Below, in pieces: positions 5,994 to 11,916 of a stretch of 15,237 bases of DNA. Numbering within the stretch: the first letter of the stretch is position 1; each line of letters begins with the position of its first letter. A program made the position numbers and the translations under genes. The stretch covers positions 2,877 through 18,113 of the forward strand of contig DBXA01000100.1 in assembly GCA_002309235.1 (NCBI GenBank), read 5' to 3'. The notes below the pieces were generated by a model that did no database searches, was not told the DNA's origin, and saw nothing but the letters and a program-made list of their open reading frames with translations. This DNA is from Christensenella sp. UBA1224. GTDB lineage: Bacteria > Bacillota > Clostridia > Christensenellales > Aristaeellaceae.

Positions 5994-7682
5994 ATGAAAT
6001 TTATCGTAAAGACCGTAAGCGCTCTGGAAAAGGTGTTCCTGGATGAGGAGCCTTTGCGTACCGCGCAGGGGCACAGCGCCATGCTGAACGAATGCTCCTC
6101 CTTCCAGGCGGCGTATACGATGCTGCGGGAGGAGAGCGATGTCATGCGGGCTGCGGCGCTGCCCATCCGCGTCACAGTCGATTCTCCCATAAAGGACGCG
6201 ATCCGCGTGCGCAGGGTGGAGCATGTGCCGGTGCGTACGGCGCATTTCAGCCAGTATGACGGGGATTACCTCCGCGATGCGCCGGGCCTCTTCCCGGATA
6301 TGCTTTCGGAGATACCAGGGAACGGGCTGCATGTATACGAAGGGCAGTGGGACAGCCTCTGGATCGATATCGAGCCGGAGGGAAGGTTTGCCTCGGGCGT
6401 TTATCTCATCCGCATCAGCATAGATCTGGAGGATATGCCGTATCTCCCGGAGGGTACGGATACGCACCTGGGAGACGCCTCCTATACGGTAGAGCTGATC
6501 AATGCCTGCCTGCCAGAACAGGAGCTCAAGCACACCAAATGGTTCCACAGCGATTGCCTGGCCGTGCAGTATCACTGCGAGGTGTTTTCCGATACCTGGT
6601 GGGATGTGGTGGAAAAGCACATGCGCCTGATGGCGAAGCGCGGCATCAATATGCTGCTCACGCCGGTACATACGCCGCCCCTTGATACAAGGGTCGGAGG
6701 GGAAAGGCTGACGGTGCAGCTGGTCGATGTCATAGAAGAGAACGGGGAATGGTCTTTTGATACCGAAAAGCTCTCCAAATGGATCGCTCTTGCGAAAAAG
6801 GCGGGGATACGGTATTTCGAGATAGCACATTTCTTTACGCAGTGGGGCGCGAAGTACGCGCCGAAGATCATGGCGACCGTAGATGGCGTGTATAAGAAGA
6901 TATTCGGCTGGGAGACAAACGGCACCGGGCCGGAATACACCGCGTTCCTCAACAAGTACATACCGGCGATAACGGATTGCCTGAAAAAAGAAGGCGTGCT
7001 GGAAAATGCCGTGTTCCACATATCGGATGAGCCGCATATCGATCATCTGGAGGGCTATACGAAGGCGAAGAATATCGTAAAGCCTCTGGTGGGGGACTGC
7101 ATGATCATAGACGCGCTTTCGGATTTCGGCTTCTACCAAAGCGGCGCTCTGGAAAGGCCTGTCCCGGCGGTCAACCATATCGAGCCTTTCCTGGAGGCGA
7201 AGGTACCGGGCCTGTGGAGCTATTACTGCATAGGGCAGCACTATAAGGTGCCCAACATCTTTATCGCCATGCCATCCTACAGGAACCGCATCTATGCCGA
7301 GATGCTGTATAAATACGATATAGACGGCATACTGCAGTGGGGCTGGAACTTCTACAACGCCCAGTATTCCGATTATCCGATCAATCCCTTCCTCCATACG
7401 GATTCGGATGGCTTTACCCTGGCGGGAGACGCCTATCAGGTGTATCCCGGCCCGGATGGGGAGCCTGTCGAATCCATCCGCGTGATGGTGACGAAGCATA
7501 TGCTGGAGGATCTGAGGGCCTTTAAGCTGCTGGAAAGCCTTGCCGGCAAGGAAGCTGTTATGGCGCTCATAGAGCCCGCGGGGGCGGAGCCCATCACATT
7601 CTCCGATTATCCGAGGAACGCGGAGTATATACTGAAATTGCGTGAAAAGGTAAACGGGGAGATAAAGAAGTACATAGGATAG
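5994..7682 (+). CDS. GH123-like glycoside hydrolase with DUF4091 domain
   Basis: This 562-residue protein starts at ATG 5994 behind AGGAGG (5981-5986). An N-terminal beta-sandwich (about 1-170) carries WIDIEPEG and YTVELI. A TIM barrel follows, beginning at KWFHSDCLAVQYHCEVFSDTWW. The catalytic loop reads HISDEPH (342-348); adjacent Asp345 and Glu346 match the Asp-Glu pair used in substrate-assisted catalysis by GH123 N-acetyl-hexosaminidases. The region YKYDIDGILQWGWNFYNAQ and the C-terminal VESIRVMVTKHMLEDLRAFKLLE match the DUF4091 domain. There is no signal peptide, so it works on imported sugars. The specificity could be N-acetylgalactosamine glycosides as in characterised GH123 enzymes, but DUF4091 proteins are broader, so I keep this as a likely hydrolase of uncertain substrate. 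It is the last gene of its operon. Confidence 0.87.
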   Translation: MKFIVKTVSALEKVFLDEEPLRTAQGHSAMLNECSSFQAAYTMLREESDVMRAAALPIRVTVDSPIKDAIRVRRVEHVPVRTAHFSQYDGDYLRDAPGLFPDMLSEIPGNGLHVYEGQWDSLWIDIEPEGRFASGVYLIRISIDLEDMPYLPEGTDTHLGDASYTVELINACLPEQELKHTKWFHSDCLAVQYHCEVFSDTWWDVVEKHMRLMAKRGINMLLTPVHTPPLDTRVGGERLTVQLVDVIEENGEWSFDTEKLSKWIALAKKAGIRYFEIAHFFTQWGAKYAPKIMATVDGVYKKIFGWETNGTGPEYTAFLNKYIPAITDCLKKEGVLENAVFHISDEPHIDHLEGYTKAKNIVKPLVGDCMIIDALSDFGFYQSGALERPVPAVNHIEPFLEAKVPGLWSYYCIGQHYKVPNIFIAMPSYRNRIYAEMLYKYDIDGILQWGWNFYNAQYSDYPINPFLHTDSDGFTLAGDAYQVYPGPDGEPVESIRVMVTKHMLEDLRAFKLLESLAGKEAVMALIEPAGAEPITFSDYPRNAEYILKLREKVNGEIKKYIG

Positions 7683-7707
7683 CGGCCTGCGGACCGGCAA
7701 AAGAAGA

Positions 7708-8811
7708 CTACTTTCCCGCCAGACGCATAAGGCGCGGCATGGCGTATTCGTAAAAGGCTTTGTAGGAGGAGCAGAAGTAGTTTTTTCCCGGCATGGCGCC
7801 TGTATCATCCCGATCGCGGCGGCATCCACCGCGGCAGATGGAGAGCCAGCGGCAGGAAAGGCATTCCTGCTGCGTGGTGACGGAATCTTCTATGAAACGG
7901 GTCTTCTTCAGGTTCTCTAAGATGAGAGGGTAGTCATCCGTGTTGAGATCGCCCAGCTTATACCTGTCCAGCACATAGAAATCGCAGGGATAGATGGAAC
8001 CGTCTGCTTCGATCACGCTCTGCATGGAGCACTGCCCCGTCATGCCGCAGTGCTCCGGCCTGAAGCCGCGCAGAACGCCCACCATGTTCTCAAAATGGCG
8101 GATATAGATGAAACGGCCGTGGGTGACATCATCGTACCACAGGTCGAAGAGCGCCTTCAGGAAACGGGTATACAGCTCCGGCGTGAGGGAATAGTCCATC
8201 CCGCCGCGCCTTTCGCCGAGCGGATCCAGACAGGGGATATACTGCTGGTACAATAAGCCCTCCTTGCGGAAGAAACGGTAAATCCTGTCGATGTTTTTGG
8301 CCGTATAGGCTGTAACGACGGTGAGGATATTGAAATCCACGCGATACTTGCGGAAGAGCTCTGCCGTTTCCATCACCCTTGCGAAGGTGCCGCTTTTGCC
8401 GGCGCCTTTGCGCAGGCGGTCGTGTATGGTCTCGTTTCCGTCCAGAGAAAGCCCGGCAAGGAACTTTTCCTCGTGCAAAAAGCGGGCCCACTCATCGTCT
8501 ATGACCTGGCCGTTCGTCTGTATGGCATAGGAAACGGATATCTTACCTGTATTGAGGGCGCGGACTTCATCGCAGAAAGCACGGAAAAAACCGAGCCCGC
8601 GCAAGGTGGGCTCGCCGCCCTGAAAGCCTATGGAAAGACTGCCCTCGGCGAAGTCGAGGGCTTTTTGTATCACGTTTTTCATGGTATCCTCCGACATCAT
8701 GCCGAAGGAGTAGGTTTCGCGGTTCCTGGCTTCATCCGCGTAAAAGCAGTAGCCGCACCGCATGTTGCACGCACCGGAAGCGGGCTTGATCAGCATACTA
8801 AGCGGAGGCAT
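7708..8811 (-). CDS. Anaerobic sulfatase-maturating enzyme (radical SAM/SPASM)
   Basis: This 367-residue protein converts an active-site Cys or Ser of sulfatases to C-alpha-formylglycine without oxygen. The N-terminal MPPLSMLIKPASGACNMRC and the radical SAM motif C15-x3-C19-x2-C22 are close to the Clostridium perfringens enzyme as I recall it. The SPASM ligands are Cys255, Cys261, Cys276, Cys317, Cys320, Cys326, Cys330 and Cys347. Asp277 (YPCDFYVLD), the proposed catalytic base, falls at the same number as in that enzyme. FQGGEPT and the QTNG strand are also present. It is preceded 18 bases upstream by a membrane protein gene on the same strand. No sulfatase lies in the window, so its targets are encoded elsewhere. 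The gene converges with the GH123-like gene. Confidence 0.95.
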   Translation of the reverse strand: MPPLSMLIKPASGACNMRCGYCFYADEARNRETYSFGMMSEDTMKNVIQKALDFAEGSLSIGFQGGEPTLRGLGFFRAFCDEVRALNTGKISVSYAIQTNGQVIDDEWARFLHEEKFLAGLSLDGNETIHDRLRKGAGKSGTFARVMETAELFRKYRVDFNILTVVTAYTAKNIDRIYRFFRKEGLLYQQYIPCLDPLGERRGGMDYSLTPELYTRFLKALFDLWYDDVTHGRFIYIRHFENMVGVLRGFRPEHCGMTGQCSMQSVIEADGSIYPCDFYVLDRYKLGDLNTDDYPLILENLKKTRFIEDSVTTQQECLSCRWLSICRGGCRRDRDDTGAMPGKNYFCSSYKAFYEYAMPRLMRLAGK

Positions 8812-8829
8812 CCCAACACATCCCTCTTA

Positions 8830-9375
8830 TCAATATCCCTTGGGGGCATTGCAGTCCGGACACTGCTTGTAACCGGCGTTCAGCGCCTGCAGCAGCGTGC
8901 AGTGCGTGGAAGTCTTTTTGACGTAGGTGCACTCCGCGCTGTGGTAATACTTGCCGCCGTTGTTGCAGTAAACGTAGACGGGCACTTCCGTAGGCTCCGG
9001 TGATGCGAGAACGCTGTCGGATATGATATTATAGTTATACAGGTCGATGCGCTCGAAATCGGCAGTGGGTAGAGGGCCCTGATCCGCCTCAGCCGACAGG
9101 GTCTTCAGCTCGACGCCTCCGACATATCTCTGCGGGGGCTCGGTCTGCGGTATGATGATGAAGACCACGCAGGCGGCGATGACTGCGCTGACAAGGGTTT
9201 TCACGAAGAAATTCCAGCGGCATTTGGGAGACCACATCATATACAGCCCGGCGGGAAAACAGCCTATCAGCCATCCTATGATCCGCCTGGTGGAATACGG
9301 CCCCTTTCTCCTTTTGGCGCCTGCGCGCTTTTTCCCCGCCGCTTTGTTGGCGGGGCGTGATTTTCTGCCTTGCAT
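8830..9375 (-). CDS. Two-helix membrane protein with C-terminal Ada-like zinc site
   Basis: This 181-residue protein is unnamed. Residues 1-31 are strongly basic (Lys/Arg-rich, low complexity). Two hydrophobic segments follow near 32-48 (IIGWLIGCFPAGLYMMW) and 58-76 (VKTLVSAVIAACVVFIII). A flexible Pro-rich linker leads to a domain at about 134-178: VYVYCNNGGKYYHSAEC, then CTLLQALNAGYKQCPDC. The pattern Y-H-x3-C with a distal C-P-x-C (His145, Cys149, Cys172, Cys175) resembles the small zinc-binding module related to the N-terminal domain of Ada. Start at the ATG complementary to 9373-9375, with AAAGGAA ahead. It precedes the maturase gene in the same transcript. Function unknown. Confidence 0.75.
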   Translation of the reverse strand: MQGRKSRPANKAAGKKRAGAKRRKGPYSTRRIIGWLIGCFPAGLYMMWSPKCRWNFFVKTLVSAVIAACVVFIIIPQTEPPQRYVGGVELKTLSAEADQGPLPTADFERIDLYNYNIISDSVLASPEPTEVPVYVYCNNGGKYYHSAECTYVKKTSTHCTLLQALNAGYKQCPDCNAPKGY

Positions 9376-9409
9376 TTCGGGTTCCTTTCAATTTTATGTC
9401 ATTACTGAT

Positions 9410-9438
9410 ATTGTAACGCTTATGCCGCGCGGAATCAA
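9410..9438 (-). promoter_or_regulatory. Promoter of the membrane protein/maturase operon
   Basis: On the minus strand the -35 box TTGATT (9433-9438) and -10 box TACAAT (9410-9415) are exactly 17 bases apart. The -10 box lies 34 bases upstream of the first start codon. This is the only good promoter match ahead of these two genes. Confidence 0.68.
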
Positions 9439-9502
9439 GCATCGTGACGAACCGATATTTAACAAAAACAGGGCCGGAAATACATATTGCGGCCTGATCT
9501 TA

Positions 9503-9518
9503 TGCTATACTATATAAT
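9503..9518 (+). promoter_or_regulatory. Extended -10 promoter of the J-domain gene
   Basis: TGCTATACT (9503-9511) is an extended -10 element, overlapped by a second candidate TATAAT (9513-9518). A -35-like TTGCGG (9487-9492) fits neither at ideal spacing. The gene start is about 30 bases downstream, preceded by a strong AAAGGAGG ribosome binding site at 9532-9539. Confidence 0.55.
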
Positions 9519-9546
9519 ATACAGGTTTTGCAAAGGAGGCAGCATC

Positions 9547-10068
9547 ATGGAGGATCCGTATGCTCTGCTCGGTGTAAAACGCGATGCTGCGGAAGAAGAA
9601 ATCCGTTCTGCCTTCAGACAGCTTGCGCGGAGGTGGCACCCGGACCGGTTCCCGGAAGGGCCGGAGCGCATGTGGGCGGAAGACAAAATGGCGCGGATCA
9701 ACGAGGCCTATAAACTCATCGTATCCGGCAAGGCCGGAAGGATCTGTTATGCCGAACCTGCAGAGGAAAAGGATGCAAAGCTCCTTGAGGAAGCGAGAAG
9801 GCTTCTTGAGAACGGCAGCGCCTTCGAAGCGCGGCATGTGCTCATGCGCGTCGCGACAAGGGGTCCCGAATGGAATTATCTGTTCGGCTCTGTTCTCCTG
9901 AAGCTGGAAGACCTGGAAAAGGCCTGCCTGTACTTCGGCGTGGCCGTCAACCAGAGGCCGGAGGATGCGAGGTACAGGGATGCGTACCGAAACGCCCGGG
10001 CAGCAAGGGACCTTAAGCACGGCAATTCGCTGGTGAGGAGGCTCCTCGGGGGAACGCACAAGGGATGA
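9547..10068 (+). CDS. J-domain (DnaJ-like) co-chaperone protein with helical repeat tail
   Basis: This 173-residue cytoplasmic protein has an N-terminal J domain (about 3-60): DPYALLGVKRDAAEEEIRSA, then the invariant HPD at 31-33 in RRWHPDRF, then RINEAYKLI. The HPD motif stimulates DnaK ATPase. Gly/Phe-rich, zinc-finger and client-binding regions of full DnaJ are missing. The rest (about 80-165) is helical and resembles a TPR pair (LLEEARRLLENGSAFEARHV, then EKACLYFGVAVNQRPED). Such small J-TPR proteins target DnaK to specific clients. I chose ATG 9547 because AAAGGAGG lies 7 bases ahead. It is apparently monocistronic, and the next gene is tRNA-Lys. Confidence 0.88.
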   Translation: MEDPYALLGVKRDAAEEEIRSAFRQLARRWHPDRFPEGPERMWAEDKMARINEAYKLIVSGKAGRICYAEPAEEKDAKLLEEARRLLENGSAFEARHVLMRVATRGPEWNYLFGSVLLKLEDLEKACLYFGVAVNQRPEDARYRDAYRNARAARDLKHGNSLVRRLLGGTHKG

Positions 10069-10114
10069 GCGCCGGTTCCGGCTCACTGTTTACCTCGTTA
10101 TAATTTTTCCGACA

Positions 10115-10143
10115 TTGACAAAAACGCCTGTGCAGGATATAAT
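10115..10143 (+). promoter_or_regulatory. Consensus sigma-A promoter of tRNA-Lys
   Basis: A perfect -35 box TTGACA (10115-10120) and a perfect -10 box TATAAT (10138-10143) are 17 bases apart. The mature tRNA begins 24 bases after the -10 box. This strength is expected for a stable RNA gene. Confidence 0.92.
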
Positions 10144-10167
10144 AGTACTGTTGTCAAAATCCGATAT

Positions 10168-10243
10168 GCGCCATTAGCTCAGTTGGTAGAGCACCTGACT
10201 CTTAATCAGGGTGTCCCGGGTTCGAGCCCCTGATGGCGCACCA
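10168..10243 (+). tRNA. tRNA-Lys, anticodon CTT
   Basis: The cloverleaf is complete. The acceptor stem GCGCCAT (10168-10174) pairs with ATGGCGC (10233-10239), followed by discriminator A and an encoded CCA. The D arm contains AGCTCAGTTGGTAGAGC. The anticodon arm CCTGA/TCAGG encloses CTCTTAA with anticodon CTT at 10201-10203, which reads AAG. The variable loop has 5 bases and the T loop is TTCGAGC. One T-stem pair is a C-T mismatch (10217 with 10231). Confidence 0.97.
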
Positions 10244-10245
10244 TC

Positions 10246-10284
10246 AAAAAGCGTCTTTTGTCCAGCGGACAAAAGGCGCTTTTT
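10246..10284 (+). terminator. Terminator of tRNA-Lys
   Basis: The arm 10246-10263 (AAAAAGCGTCTTTTGTCC) pairs with 10267-10284 (GGACAAAAGGCGCTTTTT) over 18 positions with a single T-G wobble and a 3-base loop. It ends in a T run and starts 3 bases after the tRNA. Confidence 0.9.
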
Positions 10285-10288
10285 GAAC

Positions 10289-10438
10289 GATGTGTTCCGC
10301 TGACGCGGAACGTGATGTGCGCTTCGCGCGTGATGTTTGCTTTGCAAGTGATGTGCACTTCGTGCGCAGAAAGCGGAACACATCACATCACTGTGCCGCA
10401 AGGCACTGCATCACTTGCGCCATTGGCGCAAGCATCAC
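10289..10438 (+). repeat. Palindromic hairpin array with GTGATG/CATCAC linkers
   Basis: Six small hairpins occupy 150 bases. Left half: GTTCCGC/GCGGAAC (10294-10311), then three 18-base units of GTGATG + T + 4-bp hairpin. The GTGATG copies start at 10312, 10330 and 10348, with stems GCGC/GCGC, TTGC/GCAA and GCAC/GTGC. Right half: the linker is the complement CATCAC (10381, 10386, 10409, 10433), flanking GTGCC/GGCAC (10393-10406) and TTGCGCC/GGCGCAA (10415-10431). The ends of the left half and the middle are also joined by a perfect 12-bp inverted repeat, GATGTGTTCCGC (10289-10300) with GCGGAACACATC (10373-10384). The hairpin sequences differ but pairing is kept. It lies between the tRNA-Lys terminator and the promoter of the four-helix-bundle gene. 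Confidence 0.88.
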
Positions 10439-10467
10439 TTTACAGTCTATAACGTTATTGCTATATC
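10439..10467 (+). promoter_or_regulatory. Promoter of the four-helix-bundle gene
   Basis: The -35 box TTTACA (10439-10444) and -10-like TATATC (10462-10467) are 17 bases apart. The -35 box begins at the base after the last CATCAC linker of the hairpin array, so anything that binds the array would touch the polymerase site. The start codon is 31 bases downstream of the -10 box. Confidence 0.6.
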
Positions 10468-10497
10468 AGTGTGAGAAATCGGAAACGAGGGATCAGC

Positions 10498-10857
10498 ATG
10501 TCCGAATCAAAGCTTCGTGACCTGTCGATGGATTTTTCTGTTCAGATCATCAACCTTGTCAAAGAACTCAAAGCAATGCACGAAACTGTAATTTCAAAGC
10601 AGATCGGCAGAAGCGGAACTTCCATCGGAGCGAATATATACGAAGCGAATTACGCTCAGGGCAAAAGGGATTTCATCTCCAAGCTTGAAATAGCCCTGAA
10701 AGAAGCAAGCGAGACCGGCTATTGGCTTGAGCTTCTGTATCGAACGGGGTATATAGATGAATCCCGGTTCAAGGCATTGAACGATCAATGTACGTCTATC
10801 CGGGTTATGCTGATCACTTCATGCAGAACTGCAAAACAAAATATCGGATCGATTTGA
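10498..10857 (+). CDS. Four-helix-bundle protein (S23/23S rRNA intervening-sequence protein family, Avd-like)
   Basis: This 119-residue protein is close to the normal family length of 115-125. I chose ATG 10498, with GAGGGAT at 10487-10493; a GTG at 10471 lies near the inferred transcription start and has no ribosome binding site. The family hallmark is clear: SKQIGRSGTSIGANIYEANY (residues 35-54), then KRDFISKLEIALKEASETGYWLELL. Relatives are encoded in intervening sequences of 23S rRNA genes and include Avd, the pentameric nucleic-acid-binding accessory protein of diversity-generating retroelements. No reverse transcriptase, variable repeat or rRNA gene is present here. The gene is AT-richer and poorer in AGG codons than most neighbours, which fits acquisition. 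An RNA- or hairpin-DNA-binding role is inferred. Confidence 0.9.
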   Translation: MSESKLRDLSMDFSVQIINLVKELKAMHETVISKQIGRSGTSIGANIYEANYAQGKRDFISKLEIALKEASETGYWLELLYRTGYIDESRFKALNDQCTSIRVMLITSCRTAKQNIGSI

Positions 10858-11295
10858 CAAATGGGCAGAGAATTCTACGCAGTGATGCAGAAAAAAGCAG
10901 CGGGTGCGTAACCTGCTGCCAACTGTTGCAGTGCGTATAGTTTATTAAACTAAAATGCCAATGAGAACGGTATGGGGGGAAGAAAACTGACAATATCCCG
11001 AAAGAGTAATGAAAATTGTGATATACTACTGCTGTCGTATGAGGAATGTATGTTTAAGCTCCCAGCTGCGGTCATCCCCGGAAGTGACCGACAGACACAT
11101 CATCGATCTTCTCGATTATGTTTTTCGCAGGCCGGTCGTTCCCGATGGCGACTCATGACCTTACAATATGTTTCTCATCATTTTCTAATGATCCTCAAAT
11201 TGGGCTCTTATACCTGAGCAGTATCATGTTCACCGTCAGAGGGGAACAACACAGGCAGCGCCCTCCTGCCGGAAAGAACAGAAAGGATGAATACG
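10858..11295 (+). other. Intergenic region of about 440 bases, AT-richer, no convincing gene
   Basis: I see no supported gene. It holds an imperfect hairpin GCAGCGGGT/ACCTGCTGC (10897-10919) without a T run, a short palindrome GTTTATTAAAC (10939-10949), an extended -10 element TGATATACT (11019-11027) and a hairpin CGGTCA/TGACCG (11069-11090). A 39-codon open frame (11039-11158) reads plausibly as protein but lacks a ribosome binding site. The extended -10 is the best candidate promoter for the downstream DUF4342 gene, giving it a leader of about 260 bases. Confidence 0.55.
11019..11027 (+). promoter_or_regulatory. Candidate extended -10 promoter for the DUF4342/two-component region
   Basis: TG-A-TATACT is an extended -10 element with no recognisable -35 box at 17 bases. 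It is the best promoter match between the four-helix-bundle gene and the DUF4342 gene. A weaker TACAAT occurs at 11162-11167. Confidence 0.4.
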
Positions 11296-11859
11296 ATGGA
11301 AAGACTCGAAATGATCGATAAGCTCATGGAAAGGGCAGATGTCACTTTTGCTGAGGCAAAAGAGATGCTGGAGCAGAAGGACTGGGATCTTCTGGAGGCT
11401 ATGGTGGCGCTTGAGGAACAGGGCAAGGTAAAGGGCGCTCACAGCACCTCCGACAATGCCGAAGGCGTCGTGTACGAGGAAGTGGAGGCTACCGCATCTC
11501 GCAACGCGGGCGAAGGGGAGAAAGAGCATGCCGGAAGGAGGCTCTTTAAATTCCTTGGCACTTTGCTGAGAAAAGGGATGGACAATAAGTTCATCGTCGA
11601 GAAGAACGGAGAGATCGTTCTGACGCTGCCTGTGCTCGTGCTGGTGATCATCATGATGATCTCCTTCTGGTTCTCGGGCATACTGCTGATCGTCGGCATC
11701 TTCTTCAACTATCACTATTCCTTTGAGGGGAGCGACCTGGGAAAGGACAATGTGAACGGGACTGTCGACAGGGTAACGGGAGCCGCGAAAAAGGTGATGG
11801 ATGATGTGGCTTCCCGCATCAGCAAGGGGCAAAAGGACGCAGAAGACAAGAAAGGATAA
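11296..11859 (+). CDS. UBA-like/DUF4342 membrane-associated protein
   Basis: I chose ATG 11296 (187 residues) because AAAGG (11282-11286) sits 9 bases ahead; the in-frame ATG at 11287 touches that site and is unlikely. Residues 1-42 form a UBA/TS-N-like three-helix segment (IDKLMERADVTFAEAKEMLE, then KDWDLLEAMVALEE). An acidic linker leads to a DUF4342-like domain at about 80-145: FLGTLLRKGMDNKFIVEKNG, a strand EIVLTLPV, and a hydrophobic helix pair near 110-138 (VLVLVIIMMISFWFSGILL and IVGIFF). The tail is charged and helical (KKVMDDVASRISKGQKDAED). The family is common next to regulators in Firmicutes, but its function is unknown. A membrane-linked regulatory or stress role is inferred from the two-component system that follows. 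Confidence 0.8.
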   Translation: MERLEMIDKLMERADVTFAEAKEMLEQKDWDLLEAMVALEEQGKVKGAHSTSDNAEGVVYEEVEATASRNAGEGEKEHAGRRLFKFLGTLLRKGMDNKFIVEKNGEIVLTLPVLVLVIIMMISFWFSGILLIVGIFFNYHYSFEGSDLGKDNVNGTVDRVTGAAKKVMDDVASRISKGQKDAEDKKG

Positions 11860-11870
11860 GTTGATCGGAC

Positions 11871-11896
11871 AGCCGGGCTTTCGCTCCGGCTTTTTC
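11871..11896 (+). terminator. Terminator or attenuator between the DUF4342 gene and the response regulator
   Basis: AGCCGG (11871-11876) pairs with CCGGCT (11886-11891) around GCTTTCGCT, followed by TTTT. It lies 11 bases after the DUF4342 stop and about 20 bases before the response regulator start. I see no promoter in between, so it may reduce rather than end transcription into the two-component genes. Confidence 0.75.
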
Positions 11897-11916
11897 GGTT
11901 TCTGAGGAGTGAGGGC

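Noticed and set aside
4937..6190. Minus-strand open frame of about 417 codons opposite the PHP phosphatase
   Set aside because: The plus strand carries all PHP metal ligands in order, and the antisense product has no domain or plausible start signal.
5922..7829. Long minus-strand open frame of about 635 codons across the GH123-like gene
   Set aside because: It is antisense to a gene with clear domains and a good ribosome binding site. The product is rich in His, Arg and Ile in a pattern typical of a shadow frame and has no recognisable motif.
10069..10100. Terminator after the J-domain gene (GAGCGCCGGTTCCGGCTC)
   Set aside because: The stem CCGG/CCGG is short with a bulge, and no T run follows within 10 bases.
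10289..10438. CRISPR array
   Set aside because: The repeat is only 6 bases (GTGATG/CATCAC) with an 18-base period, and the intervening sequences are palindromes rather than unique spacers. There are no cas genes, and the linker orientation inverts midway.
10289..10857. Diversity-generating retroelement, based on the Avd-like protein
   Set aside because: No reverse transcriptase gene, template repeat or variable repeat is present in the window, so the protein resembles the accessory factor only by fold family.
10498..10857. 23S rRNA intervening sequence
   Set aside because: There is no 23S rRNA sequence on either side; the gene has its own promoter between a tRNA and a protein gene.
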